Shown here in pieces: positions 34,137 to 44,540 of a stretch of DNA of 64,000 bases; the stretch's first letter is position 1, and every line of letters begins with the position of its first letter. The position numbers and the translations under genes were made by a program. The stretch comes from Clostridium_AD sp050717535. Its GTDB lineage: Bacteria > Bacillota > Clostridia > Clostridiales > Clostridiaceae. The stretch is taken from assembly GCF_050717535.1 (NCBI RefSeq), contig NZ_JBOITM010000073.1:39360-103359 (forward strand), in the 5' to 3' direction. The notes under the pieces were generated by a model. It saw nothing but the letters and a program-made list of their open reading frames with translations, ran no database searches and was not told the origin of the DNA.

Positions 34137-37100
34137 TTATTCTACTTTCACGGCTTCATCTATACTAAATAGGTATAGGTATCTCTCTTTAACTTTCTTT
34201 TGCAGCGTTGTTTCCAAGGCTCTTGCATAATAATCTAGCTGAGACCTATATTTTTCGACTAAAGCACTAACCTCACCATTTTTCACAGAATCCGTTTTAT
34301 AATCCACTAAAGTTATTTCTCCGTCTTCCTCAAAATAACAATCTATTATTCCTTGGAGCATTATTTTTTCCTCTCCATATATATCTATTGGAAGATTTTT
34401 ATAAATTTCACTAGAACTTATCTCCATATGGAAGGGAACTTCTCTTTTTAAGTTATTTAACCCATAAGCCTTTACCATTCTTTGCCCAAGCTCTGTTTTA
34501 AATAATTTCACTATTTTCGCGGCTCGTACTGCTTTGCCCTCCTCGTCTGACAATAAGAGTTTTTCAACGTAAATTTGAATTTGCGCATCTATTTCATCCT
34601 TATTTTCAACTTTGGACAAATCTAATCTTTGCACCACTGCATGCATAGCGGTTCCTTTTTCTGCTGGAGTTAAGCCCTTTGTTTTTTCTAAAAATTTCGG
34701 TTTGCTTATAAGTTTTGGCATATACATAGTTTCTGAATCGCCCTGCGTAAGCTCTACATTAAATTTCCTCTTAAGCTCTGTTACTGTAAGTACTGTAGGC
34801 ATTTTTGTGGACATTTCATATTTATATTTAAAGCCAAGCCTTTTATCTATCTCTTCCACATTTTGATCATCTGTAATTTTTTCCTGAAGATTCAATAACT
34901 TTTCCTCTGTACTCACAAGCGTTTCTTCTTCAATTTCTTGCGACTTAACTATATCGTCTCTATTCCAAAATCTAACCTGCCAGCTAGATGGATGATGCAA
35001 AAGATTTACGTTATCATCTTCTATTCCAATTAACTCTCTTAGTTTCTTTCCATCTTCATGTCTTATTACTGAAGGTACTATCCAATCTAGATAGCTTTTG
35101 GCCTTTAGAATTTCATATTCTCCAAGCTTTTCTGTGGACTCTTCTAAACTTGAGCTCATTCTCGCTATATTTTTCTCTATGTTTTTCATTGACCCAGTTA
35201 TTATTAATTTTTCCTTAGCCCTTGTAAATGCTACGTATAACACTCTCATTTCCTCTGAAAGACTTTCAATTTTTATTTTCTTTCTTAATGCCTGTTTTAA
35301 CACTGTAGGGTAGGAAATTCTTCTTATAGGATCCACATAATCTGGTCCGTAGCCTAATTCGTGATGAAATAATATACTTTTATTTATATCCATTAGGTTA
35401 AAGTTTTTTCCTGTACCACTTAAAAATACTACTGGAAATTCTAATCCCTTACTTTTATGAATGCTCATTATCCTAACTACATTTTCATTTTCCCCTAAGG
35501 TTTTAGCACTGCCCATGTCTCCAGAACTTACTTTTAACTTGTTTATGAAGTTTATAAAGTTAAACAGTCCCTTATAACTAGTTTCTTCATATTGTTTAGC
35601 CCTTTGAAAAAGTACTCTTAGGTTTGCTTGTCTTTGCATTCCACCAGGCATGGCTCCTATATAACCGTAATAGCCTGTGTCCGTGTATAGATACCAGATG
35701 AACTCGTCAATGGGCATATATTTGCAGATTCGTCTCCAGTGATCTAATCTTTTTAGGAATTTAGTGAGTTTTTGGGTGACTGATGCTTGAGTCACTGATG
35801 CTTTAGCTTCTGATTTTACAAGCTCAGATTCCTTTGAATTCTTGTCTTGCACTGCTTCTTCACTAGGCAGAAAATTTACCATGGCCTCGTAAAAGGTAAT
35901 TTCCCTTTGCCCTATTCTTATATCTACTAGCTCCTCTGAGGTAACTCCACCTATAGGAGAACGTAGTACCGAAAGCATAGGAATGTCTTGCCTTGGATTA
36001 TCTATAATCTGAAGGAGACTCATGACTATTTGAATTTCTACGGTATTAAAATACCCTGTGCCTGTATCTGCATAAACTGGTATGCCTTCAATTTTTAATT
36101 CTTCTAAAAATGAGGGTGCCCAATTTGAGGTGGCACGTAGTAATATTACAATATCCTTATAATCTACAAATCTATATTCTTTAATATTTTTATCATAAAT
36201 TTTAAATGCGTTTTCATCATTATGTAGCATTAATTCTTTTATTCGTTTTGCCACAATTCTAGCTTCTAATTGAATATTTGTAGGGGTTTCGTCCTCTGCC
36301 GATTTGCTTAAGTCTTCATTTTCAGAGCTACCAAACTGACTTTCCTCTTGCGCATCTGAATTTTCCTGCGTTATATCTACAGCTTCTTTTTCAATAAGGT
36401 GTAGCTCTACTGGTCCACCTACTACTCCCTCATCTTTAAGGTCTTCAAAATAAGCGCCTAAATTTAGTGCTTCTTCATCTGTATAGTCAAGGTCTCCAAT
36501 ATTTTTGCACATTATTCCTTTGAAGATATAGTTTACCGCATTTATAACTGGTTCTCTACTTCTAAAGTTTTTGTATAGGGTTATTTTTCTGGTTTTAGCC
36601 CCCTCTTCCTTAGAATAGCTACTATATTTGCCAAGGAATAGTTCTGGCCTTGCCTGCCTAAATCTATATATACTCTGTTTTACGTCTCCTACCATAAATA
36701 CATTGGGAGCCCCTATTTTTTCTCTTGAGATTATATTTAATAGTGTTTCTTGCACCATGTTGCTGTCTTGATATTCATCTATCAAAATTTCTTCGTATTT
36801 ATTTCTAAGTTGGATGGCTACAGAGGATGGTTCTGGTTTTCCCTGCTCATCTAAGACTACCTCCCCTTGCTCATTTTTCTGCATTAATATATGGAGGCAA
36901 TAGTGCTCAAAGTCATTGAAATCTATTATTGAGCGTTCCTTTTTCTTTTGTTTATATTTTTCCTGAAGGTCTATAACTAGTTGTGATAGTTCTAACATGA
37001 GAGGATAAAGTTTTTTTATATCCTCTATGGCTGTTTCTGAATTTGCAGCGACTATCTGCCCCTGAAGCTCTAGCAGTTGTTTTTTTACCTTGTTTCTTAT

Positions 37101-38126
37101 GTCTTGTACTGCCTTTTGTTTTTCCTTGTCCTTGCAACCTCTTATAGTTGGAAGTTTTGGAAAACTCAAAAGTTCTATGGTATCGGTTAAGTTTTTAAAG
37201 GAATTTTTAGCTGCACTTATAAGATCAGCAATGGAGGCTAAATCTTCTTTAAAGACATCATTGTACACGGTTATTGCCTCGTTTTCCTCTATGATTCTCA
37301 ATGCCTTTATCATTACTTTTTCAATGCCTAGTAGCTCTATTTTAGTGTCTTCCATCAAAACCATTGCCCAAGGAGTGTCGCTAAGGTTATAACCATCTTT
37401 TATGTTAAAATCCTCTGCGGCCTGTAGTAGCCATTTTGTTGGATCTGTGGAGCTCATTGAAAAATTATAGAGGCTTAGAACTATGCCTTGAAGGCCTAAG
37501 TCCTCTTTGTTGTTGCTATAGGCTTCGACTAGGTTTAGGAAACTAGAATTTTCTGGGTTATTAAATGTAGTTGTTTCCGTGGGCTCTAGGATGCTTGCGG
37601 ATTCCGTATGGCTCTCGCCTTCTTTAAGTATCTGCTGCTCTGCAATAGTTACGTATCTCTCTTCAAAAAGTTCCTCTAGAGCTTCCTGCTTTAGAAGTAC
37701 AGCTTCTGTTGCATCTGCTATTCGAAAATTAGGATCTAAATCTACTACATGAAAATTGCTCCTAATAACTTCAAGGCAGAAGGAATGAATAGTTGTAATG
37801 CTAGATTTATTTAATAGTGTTAATTGTCTTTGCAGTAATTTACTTTGTGGATTTTTATGAAGCTCTTTTGAGATTGCCGCAGCTATTCTCTCTCTCATTT
37901 CTGATGCAGCTGCATTAGTAAAGGTAACTACTAAGAGCTTGTCTATATCTGTAGGCCTATCTTCGTCTGTCACTATTTTTATTATTCGCTCTACCAGTAC
38001 TGCTGTTTTTCCAGAACCTGCAGCTGCAGCTACTAGAATATTGCAGTCACGAGTTAAAATAGCCTTTTGTTGATCCTCGGTCCATGAAACTGCTTTTTCC
38101 ACAGGCACAATTTCGCTTGTATCCAT
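34137..38126 (-). CDS. addA: ATP-dependent helicase/nuclease AddA
   Basis: This 1329-residue UvrD-type helicase-nuclease has Q-motif WTEDQQKAI, Walker A AAAGSGKTAVLVERI near residue 35, the DEYQDSN motif II near residue 450, GDVKQSIYRFRQA, RVLYVAFTRAKEKL motif VI, and a C-terminal RecB-family nuclease with ITLVDYKTDSV. AddAB resects double-strand breaks for RecA loading. The length is slightly above the usual 1230-1250 residues owing to low-complexity acidic linkers (around residues 165-200 and 600-630). It starts right at the addB stop. Confidence 0.96.
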   Translation of the reverse strand: MDTSEIVPVEKAVSWTEDQQKAILTRDCNILVAAAAGSGKTAVLVERIIKIVTDEDRPTDIDKLLVVTFTNAAASEMRERIAAAISKELHKNPQSKLLQRQLTLLNKSSITTIHSFCLEVIRSNFHVVDLDPNFRIADATEAVLLKQEALEELFEERYVTIAEQQILKEGESHTESASILEPTETTTFNNPENSSFLNLVEAYSNNKEDLGLQGIVLSLYNFSMSSTDPTKWLLQAAEDFNIKDGYNLSDTPWAMVLMEDTKIELLGIEKVMIKALRIIEENEAITVYNDVFKEDLASIADLISAAKNSFKNLTDTIELLSFPKLPTIRGCKDKEKQKAVQDIRNKVKKQLLELQGQIVAANSETAIEDIKKLYPLMLELSQLVIDLQEKYKQKKKERSIIDFNDFEHYCLHILMQKNEQGEVVLDEQGKPEPSSVAIQLRNKYEEILIDEYQDSNMVQETLLNIISREKIGAPNVFMVGDVKQSIYRFRQARPELFLGKYSSYSKEEGAKTRKITLYKNFRSREPVINAVNYIFKGIMCKNIGDLDYTDEEALNLGAYFEDLKDEGVVGGPVELHLIEKEAVDITQENSDAQEESQFGSSENEDLSKSAEDETPTNIQLEARIVAKRIKELMLHNDENAFKIYDKNIKEYRFVDYKDIVILLRATSNWAPSFLEELKIEGIPVYADTGTGYFNTVEIQIVMSLLQIIDNPRQDIPMLSVLRSPIGGVTSEELVDIRIGQREITFYEAMVNFLPSEEAVQDKNSKESELVKSEAKASVTQASVTQKLTKFLKRLDHWRRICKYMPIDEFIWYLYTDTGYYGYIGAMPGGMQRQANLRVLFQRAKQYEETSYKGLFNFINFINKLKVSSGDMGSAKTLGENENVVRIMSIHKSKGLEFPVVFLSGTGKNFNLMDINKSILFHHELGYGPDYVDPIRRISYPTVLKQALRKKIKIESLSEEMRVLYVAFTRAKEKLIITGSMKNIEKNIARMSSSLEESTEKLGEYEILKAKSYLDWIVPSVIRHEDGKKLRELIGIEDDNVNLLHHPSSWQVRFWNRDDIVKSQEIEEETLVSTEEKLLNLQEKITDDQNVEEIDKRLGFKYKYEMSTKMPTVLTVTELKRKFNVELTQGDSETMYMPKLISKPKFLEKTKGLTPAEKGTAMHAVVQRLDLSKVENKDEIDAQIQIYVEKLLLSDEEGKAVRAAKIVKLFKTELGQRMVKAYGLNNLKREVPFHMEISSSEIYKNLPIDIYGEEKIMLQGIIDCYFEEDGEITLVDYKTDSVKNGEVSALVEKYRSQLDYYARALETTLQKKVKERYLYLFSIDEAVKVE

Positions 38127-41100
38127 TACTCTTCCCCTCCTGTCTTTTGATGATTTGTAAGATTTAATCTTGTTTCTTCTGTAGCTTCATTACATAAGAG
38201 TTCCCATATTTCTTGGTCTTTTCTATCCTTTATTATCTTATAATTATTTTCCTTTAATGTGGGGTCGAATTGGCATATAGCTGTGTATTCACAATAAGAA
38301 CAAGGGGTCATATCCTTTTTCTTGTAGGGCTTTATGTCTATTTCTCCGCTTAGCATTTCCTCGCAAGTACTTATTAAGTTTTCCTTTACGTGATTAAGTA
38401 GCATATTAAATTGCTCCTTAGTTGCTACTGAAGATCTTGAGCCTAATTCTCCATCTTTTTTAATAGATGCTGGAATAACTAGAGAGGCTCCCTCAATATT
38501 TCTATCCATTTCCCTAATTATTTTAGTGTCTGCTAGTAGGAGTCCCTTCATTTTTAAAGCTTTCATTATGGCTTTTTCCAGTTCTTCTTCATCTAAATTA
38601 TTTTTAGCCTTGATTACTGGGTCATCTATTTTAAAATACAGTATACCTGCCGGGAAAATTGGCTCCTTTGATAGCTGGCTCTCATTTGTAAGCATGGCAT
38701 CTAAATAGGTAAGTAGTTGTATTTGAAGTCCGTAATATACATCTGATAGTTTAAAATCCTTATTTCCAGATTTATAATCTATAATTCTGTAAAATTCTTC
38801 GCCCTCATTTATCAATTTATCTACTCTATCAATTCTACCAACTAAATTTACTATTTCTCCTGTGGATAGTTCTACCTGAATCGGTGGATAATCTCCCTCA
38901 TTAAAACCAAAGGATACTTCATACCCAAAAGGTTCAAAGCCACTGTTTTTCATCTGCTCAACTATTACCAAAATAGTTCGCTTTAAAACTCTTTTTAACC
39001 GCTCTGTAAAATACTTATACCTTGGTGAACTGTTTAATATATACCCACTGGAGCCTTCCGCCGCTTCCATTTCTACAATAGTTGCTATATTTTTCTCGCA
39101 CCAATCTTTATTAAGGTCCGCCCATTTCATTTCACTTTTATCCACAAGCTTTGAAAAATTATCAAGCACACTGTGCATAAAACTTCCGAGATCTGGCGAT
39201 GAGAAGGTAAAAGTTTTTCTTTCCTTTGCTTTTAGGCCATATTGCACAAAATATGCAAAAGGACACTCTTCATATTTTTCTATTCTAGATACGCTAAAAT
39301 AGTTTTTTGCTCCATAAAGTAGTTTTACTTTTTCCTTTTCTAGCATTTTGACTTCATTCTTATAGTCAAAGCCCTGGAACATGGTGTTGGACTTTTCTTT
39401 CCAATGTTCTTCATTTTGAAACCACTTATAAACTTTTATCCAAAGTGGAGATATATAACCCTCTTCTAAGTATTTTCTTAGAGCAAAGATTAATCCATTA
39501 AAAGTTGGGGTTTTTGCACTTACCTCTCGAAGTTCACGGTCATCCCCTAGATCATCCGCATATTCTGTTATATTACTTTCTTCTATGAGGCCCTTAAATA
39601 AGGCTTTAAATCTGGATATTATAATAGAAGGTCTTAAAGTTTTGCCTTCGTAATCTGCTATGGGATAACTTATGTTTAAATATTTACTTGGGATAGTTAT
39701 TGTAGCATAAATTAAATACTGCTCGTTAAATACCTCGGTTTTAGTATCATTAGCAAGCTCTACGTTGTTTTCTTTTAAAATTATTCTGTCACTGTCTGTA
39801 AATATTCCCTCTTCCTTGTTTGCCTTTGGGAACACTCCATCATTTACCCCTATAATGTATAGGGCACTTATATCATGACTTTTTATACGATCCACTGAGC
39901 TAATGGTAACTCCATCTAAGGCTGGTGGAATAAGTCCCATTTGATGTTTACTAAAGCCCAGTGACAGGATTTTTACAAAGTCCTCTAGTGTTAGAATTTC
40001 TTTGCCTAGCACATCCACCATCTGGTCTAATAACTCGTTTACTAGATTCCATATTTTACTGTACTCTGTGACTTGCTCCTGGGCACCGTCCCTTTTGAAA
40101 TCCTCTATCCAGAGCTCTATGGTTTTATCTACCTTTGTGTTTTCTAGAAATTCAAATAAGGCAGTGCATATTTTTATAGTGGTATTTTTGCCCTTTAATT
40201 TTTCATTTAATTCAATTAGTGGTTTTATGAAAACTTCCCTTGTATCATTTAATATTTTAATGGTAGCTTCTATTTTTTCGGTTTCACTTTCTTCTTCTTT
40301 TGCTGGCATTTCGACTTCTTCGGATGCTGAGTCTTTGTTTTGTTTGGTTGCTGTATTTTTAATCTCTTCTATTATAGAGTATTCAATTTCTTCAGTTTGC
40401 TCCGTTTTCAACGTTTCCGCACTTTCTATATCCTTTTGAAGTTCCTCAGCTTCTGCCTTATTAACGTAGTAATCTCTAAAATAAAATTCTATCTTTTCCT
40501 GCCATAGTTGAGGTTCCGTCCATTTCCTTTTGCCTCTTATACCCGATGCTATTACAAAGTTTTCTAGTATATCTATATTTTCCATCTTTATATCTAATAA
40601 ACCTGTTTTAAGGTATCTAAACACTGCTTCATAACTAAAGTTCTTAGTGAAAATCTCAACGGCTCCGGTTATTAATACAATTAGCGGATTACTTGTTATA
40701 TCTTTTTTCTTATCTATAAATATAGGTATATTGTATTCTGTAAAAATGGCCTTAATTAATTTTTCATAGGAAGGTAAATCTCTGGTTACTACCGCTATTT
40801 TATTAAATCTTATATCTTCATCTCTGCAAAGCCTTAAGATATCCTTTGCCACATGTTCTATTTCTGAGTAAGAATTTAACCCTTTAAATAGTTTTATATT
40901 CTCACATTTTTCAGTAGTGGGAGTATAGGGAAATGCAAAATAATTTCTCTCAAGGAAAGAAAGCTCTGCATTATCTTTAAATTTATGCTTCTTGTTTCCC
41001 TCTAGCTCTATAGGTGATTCGATGCTAGTTCCAGTTAACTGAGCTATTTCTAATAACTTATCTTCTGTAAATTTTATAGAATAAAAAGCATCAGACTCCT

Positions 41101-41818
41101 CCATTCCTTTTGAATGTCGAGAGCTATTTAATGGAAGGGTTATATTTACCCTTTTGGCCTTTTTATATAATTTCTCTATTATTCCATACTGCTGTGGTGT
41201 AAATCCAGTAAATTCATCAATCCAAAATTCAGAACCATCAAGATCACATTCATCAATAGCACTATATAAACGAGTCAAATCGTCATCTGGGTCTACATAG
41301 TTTTGATTTAAAATATTATCAAATTGCCCATATATAAGGGATAAATCCATTATTTTATCTATTAGTAAAGGGGACTCCCCTAAGTTTTCTTTTACCGCAT
41401 TTAAATCTTCCACTGAAATTCCATATTTTTTAAATTCTGTGATTGCGCCAGCCACATTATCTACAAAGCCCTTTTGCCTTGAGGCTGCACTAAACACTTT
41501 AAATTCATCTTGCTTCTTTTGCATTATGCTGTGAATAAGCATTGCTTTCCCGGAGGTATCCATAGGTTTTCGGGTTATTCCCCCAACCTCACCAAATACT
41601 TTGTAGGCTAATCTATTAAAACTAAGTACTTGGACATTCTTTATTCCTGTAGATCCAACTACTTTTATAAGGTTTTTTTCAGCTTGGAAAGAGAATTGTT
41701 CTGGCACTAAAAGTACTAGGGGTTTTTCACGTTCTTCCACTTGTCTATGCTTTATATCCTCTAAGCAGAAAGTACTCTTCCCTTTGCCAGCTCCTCCGTA
41801 AATAAATCTTAAACTCAC
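38126..41818 (-). CDS. addB: ATP-dependent helicase/deoxyribonuclease AddB
   Basis: This 1230-residue AddB subunit has the degenerate Walker A RFIYGGAGKGKSTF at the N-terminus, an inactivated helicase core, a C-terminal nuclease domain (RIIDYKSGNKDFKL), and the iron-sulfur cysteines: one in YEECPFAYF and three in CSYCEYTAIC near residue 1190. The insert around residues 470-520 is rich in Glu and Lys and poorly conserved. It is the first gene of the repair operon; the 285-bp spacer upstream separates it from the divergent chemoreceptor gene. Confidence 0.95.
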   Translation of the reverse strand: MSLRFIYGGAGKGKSTFCLEDIKHRQVEEREKPLVLLVPEQFSFQAEKNLIKVVGSTGIKNVQVLSFNRLAYKVFGEVGGITRKPMDTSGKAMLIHSIMQKKQDEFKVFSAASRQKGFVDNVAGAITEFKKYGISVEDLNAVKENLGESPLLIDKIMDLSLIYGQFDNILNQNYVDPDDDLTRLYSAIDECDLDGSEFWIDEFTGFTPQQYGIIEKLYKKAKRVNITLPLNSSRHSKGMEESDAFYSIKFTEDKLLEIAQLTGTSIESPIELEGNKKHKFKDNAELSFLERNYFAFPYTPTTEKCENIKLFKGLNSYSEIEHVAKDILRLCRDEDIRFNKIAVVTRDLPSYEKLIKAIFTEYNIPIFIDKKKDITSNPLIVLITGAVEIFTKNFSYEAVFRYLKTGLLDIKMENIDILENFVIASGIRGKRKWTEPQLWQEKIEFYFRDYYVNKAEAEELQKDIESAETLKTEQTEEIEYSIIEEIKNTATKQNKDSASEEVEMPAKEEESETEKIEATIKILNDTREVFIKPLIELNEKLKGKNTTIKICTALFEFLENTKVDKTIELWIEDFKRDGAQEQVTEYSKIWNLVNELLDQMVDVLGKEILTLEDFVKILSLGFSKHQMGLIPPALDGVTISSVDRIKSHDISALYIIGVNDGVFPKANKEEGIFTDSDRIILKENNVELANDTKTEVFNEQYLIYATITIPSKYLNISYPIADYEGKTLRPSIIISRFKALFKGLIEESNITEYADDLGDDRELREVSAKTPTFNGLIFALRKYLEEGYISPLWIKVYKWFQNEEHWKEKSNTMFQGFDYKNEVKMLEKEKVKLLYGAKNYFSVSRIEKYEECPFAYFVQYGLKAKERKTFTFSSPDLGSFMHSVLDNFSKLVDKSEMKWADLNKDWCEKNIATIVEMEAAEGSSGYILNSSPRYKYFTERLKRVLKRTILVIVEQMKNSGFEPFGYEVSFGFNEGDYPPIQVELSTGEIVNLVGRIDRVDKLINEGEEFYRIIDYKSGNKDFKLSDVYYGLQIQLLTYLDAMLTNESQLSKEPIFPAGILYFKIDDPVIKAKNNLDEEELEKAIMKALKMKGLLLADTKIIREMDRNIEGASLVIPASIKKDGELGSRSSVATKEQFNMLLNHVKENLISTCEEMLSGEIDIKPYKKKDMTPCSYCEYTAICQFDPTLKENNYKIIKDRKDQEIWELLCNEATEETRLNLTNHQKTGGEE

Positions 41819-42102
41819 AAAAACACATCCCTTCTTTTGACCTCATTATATTATACCATGTATGATTTTGCGCATAATACATTAATTTACTATTATAGTT
41901 TTTTATTATTTATCACATTAGACTAAATTAAAATTAATTAACGTTTAACCCCGAAATATAGTGTAAAATTTAGTGAAACATGGTATTATTATGTTGAATT
42001 TTTAATATAATTGCTATTTTTTATAAAATCAACTGTAATAAGTGAGATTAATTGAATAATTTGCAATTATAGATATTTAAATAAAAAATTGGGAGTGTTA
42101 AA

Positions 42103-44184
42103 ATGAAATCTATAAAACATCAACTGATTATTATTACTATTTTGCTAGTAGCTATACCATTTGTAGTATCAAATTTAATCTCTGATTATTATATGTCAAG
42201 TCAATTAAAAAACGATGTATCCATTAATAATCAAGTTTTCGCAAAAACTGTCGGAAATAGTGTTTTTGATTATATGGCTAAATCTTATGCTTTAACTGAA
42301 GAATTGGCAATAAGCAGAGCAGTTAGTGACTTTATACCTCAAAAACAAAGTGAAGCAATTAAAGGAACTATTAAAAGAAATCCATATTTTGATTTGTTTT
42401 ATATTCAGGATATGAAAGGTGATCAAACTTCTAGAAGCTCAGGTACTTTAGCTAATAGAGCTGATAGATGGTGGTTTAAACAAGCCCTTGAGCTAAAAGA
42501 GCCTTTTATTACAAAATCATATTTAACAACCAATGGTGACAATTACGCAGTAAATTCTATAATATACCCAATTAAAAATGATAAATCAGAATTAATAGGT
42601 GTAATGGCTGCTGATCTAAAGCTTGAAGAATTGCAAAATATAGTTGAAAGATATAGTACTAAAGATAACTATGCTTATGTAATAGATGGCGAAGGTGCAG
42701 TAATAGCCCATCCTGACAAATCTCAGATTTCAGAAATATACAATTATAAAACTATGACTAAAACTATAAAAGTAAAGGACGCATCTGGTAATATAATAAA
42801 AGATGCTGCTGGTGTTCCTAAAACAGAAACTCAAAAAATTACAGTTCCAAATGAATTAAAAAACATAACAGGTTATGCCTTAAGTGGTAAAAAAGGAATT
42901 ACAAAGTATGTAGACGCAAATAAAAATAAAATAATTAGTGCTTATGACACAATTAAGCTACCTGGTAATTCTGGTAATTGGGCAGTAATAACCGTTGAAA
43001 ATGAATCGGCCGCTTTGTCTTCTATAAATGCCATAAGAACCAAGAATATAATTTTTGCTGCTATATTATTGATACTCACTTCAATTCTTGTATCTATGTT
43101 ATCTAAGAAAATCACAGATCCAATTTATAGGATAAAAGACTTAGCTAAACGATTATCTTTTTATGATTTTTCTGAAGGAATTGTTATAAAAGGGAAAAAT
43201 GAATTTTCAGAAACAGGAATAGCTTTAAATACTGCGCAACAAAATATTAAAGAATTAGTTAAAGAAATAATGAGTAATTCTTCGGATATGAGTGCATCAT
43301 CTGAAGAACTTTCAGCTACAGTTCAAGAAATAACATCTAGAATGGAAACTATAGACCATTCAACGCAAGAAATAGATAAAAATACACAGGAAACCAGTGC
43401 TACTTCCGAAGAAATAACCGCATCTGTGGAAGAGGTTAACTCAAGTATGGACGAATTAGCCTCAAAAGCTATGGAGGGTAGCGATAATGCTACGCACATA
43501 AAAGGACGAGCTAATGATGTTCGAACAGGTGCTAAACAAGCATTAGAAGATAGCAACAATATTTATAGAGAAAAAGAAAAAAACATATTAAAAGCTATAG
43601 AAGATGGAAAAGTTGTAGCAGAAATAAAAATTATGGCTGATGGAATTGCCGCAATCGCAACGCAGACTAATTTACTTGCATTAAATGCAGCAATTGAAGC
43701 CGCAAGAGCTGGCGAGCAAGGAAAAGGATTTGCAGTAGTTGCAGATGAAGTAAGAAAGCTTGCAGAAAAATCCTCAGAAACTGTAAATACCATTCAATCT
43801 ACAATAGCAAAGGTTCAACAATCATTTGACAATTTATCAATAAATAGCAATGACATACTTAAATTTATGATGGATGATATTAGACCTGTTTTAGAACAAT
43901 ACGTAGAATCAGGCAATCAATATGGTCAAGATGGCGAATTCGTAAGCTCCATGTCAGAAGAAATTGCATCAATGTCTGCAGAGGTGGAAGCTACTGTAAA
44001 TCAAGTTAGTACAGCAGTTCAAATCCTAGCACAAAATTCTCAACTTTCTGCGGAACGTACTGGAGATATTAAAGTTAGTATTGATGAAACCACAATAGCT
44101 ATAGATCAAGTTGCTCAAGCTTCACAAGATCAGGCAGAACTAGCACAAAAACTTAATGAATTGGTTCAGAAGTTTAAGATTTAA
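42103..44184 (+). CDS. Methyl-accepting chemotaxis protein with dCache sensor
   Basis: This 693-residue receptor has TM1 at about residues 7-29, an extracellular double-Cache-type sensor (about 35-305, with RADRWWFKQALEL and IGVMAADLKLEEL), TM2 at about 312-333, HAMP, and a signalling domain with the hairpin tip IATQTNLLALNAAIEAARAG and KGFAVVADEVRKLAEKS. The ligand is unknown. The WWF-x-x-A and MAADLKL features resemble amino-acid-type dCache_1 domains. ATG lies behind GGGAGTG. It is monocistronic, ending in a terminator at 44261-44307. Confidence 0.93.
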   Translation: MKSIKHQLIIITILLVAIPFVVSNLISDYYMSSQLKNDVSINNQVFAKTVGNSVFDYMAKSYALTEELAISRAVSDFIPQKQSEAIKGTIKRNPYFDLFYIQDMKGDQTSRSSGTLANRADRWWFKQALELKEPFITKSYLTTNGDNYAVNSIIYPIKNDKSELIGVMAADLKLEELQNIVERYSTKDNYAYVIDGEGAVIAHPDKSQISEIYNYKTMTKTIKVKDASGNIIKDAAGVPKTETQKITVPNELKNITGYALSGKKGITKYVDANKNKIISAYDTIKLPGNSGNWAVITVENESAALSSINAIRTKNIIFAAILLILTSILVSMLSKKITDPIYRIKDLAKRLSFYDFSEGIVIKGKNEFSETGIALNTAQQNIKELVKEIMSNSSDMSASSEELSATVQEITSRMETIDHSTQEIDKNTQETSATSEEITASVEEVNSSMDELASKAMEGSDNATHIKGRANDVRTGAKQALEDSNNIYREKEKNILKAIEDGKVVAEIKIMADGIAAIATQTNLLALNAAIEAARAGEQGKGFAVVADEVRKLAEKSSETVNTIQSTIAKVQQSFDNLSINSNDILKFMMDDIRPVLEQYVESGNQYGQDGEFVSSMSEEIASMSAEVEATVNQVSTAVQILAQNSQLSAERTGDIKVSIDETTIAIDQVAQASQDQAELAQKLNELVQKFKI

Positions 44185-44194
44185 GCTGGACAAG

Positions 44195-44216
44195 TATCGG
44201 GGACAGTCATTCACTA
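44195..44216 (+). repeat. Fragment of the GGGGAC REP family
   Basis: GGGGACAGTCATTCACTAAA just after the chemoreceptor stop resembles the GGAGACAATCATTGGGGACG stretch at the left end of the transposase relic (47672) and AAGGACAATCATT at 47980. It seems to be a broken member of the same repeat family. Confidence 0.4.
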
Positions 44217-44260
44217 AATGAATTTAAGTACCCGTTAAGTAACTGGATAAAGTCATTAAT

Positions 44261-44307
44261 AAGGTGCTTTACCATTATAAAAATATGGAAAGCACCTTAG
44301 ATTTTTT
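44261..44307 (+). terminator. Intrinsic terminator of the chemoreceptor gene
   Basis: AAGGTGCTTT and AAAGCACCTT form a 10-bp stem around an 18-base loop, followed by ATTTTTT. It lies 77 bp after the stop codon. Confidence 0.85.
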
Positions 44308-44487
44308 ATGTAAAATATTTAATATTTATTATATAATTTCTATCTAATTTTATCTAATGCCTAGTACTATGAGGGTTATCATGTATAACTTAAAGAATTT
44401 TCCCGAAATCGAGGTAACCATACTTTTAGAAGAGATTTTAAACAATAGGATACTATTTGCAAATGTGATAAGTGCAAATTGGATATT

Positions 44488-44540
44488 AAGGGATTCATGT
44501 AATGCAGAAAAAGCATTACATGAATCCCTTTTGTATTTTT
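44488..44540. terminator. Hairpin terminator between convergent genes
   Basis: AAGGGATTCATGTAATGC and its exact inverse flank the loop AGAAAAA, an 18-bp perfect stem, followed on the plus strand by TTTTGTATTTTTATTTT. It starts about where the minus-strand phosphoglucomutase gene ends. The U-rich side serves the plus strand; on the minus strand only the stem is available. The 65-codon plus-strand frame over 44357-44554 covering it shows no sign of being a gene. Confidence 0.8.

Noticed and set aside
40002..40439. 145-codon plus-strand frame inside addB
   Set aside because: Serine/phenylalanine-rich shadow of the addB coding strand with no binding site or family resemblance.
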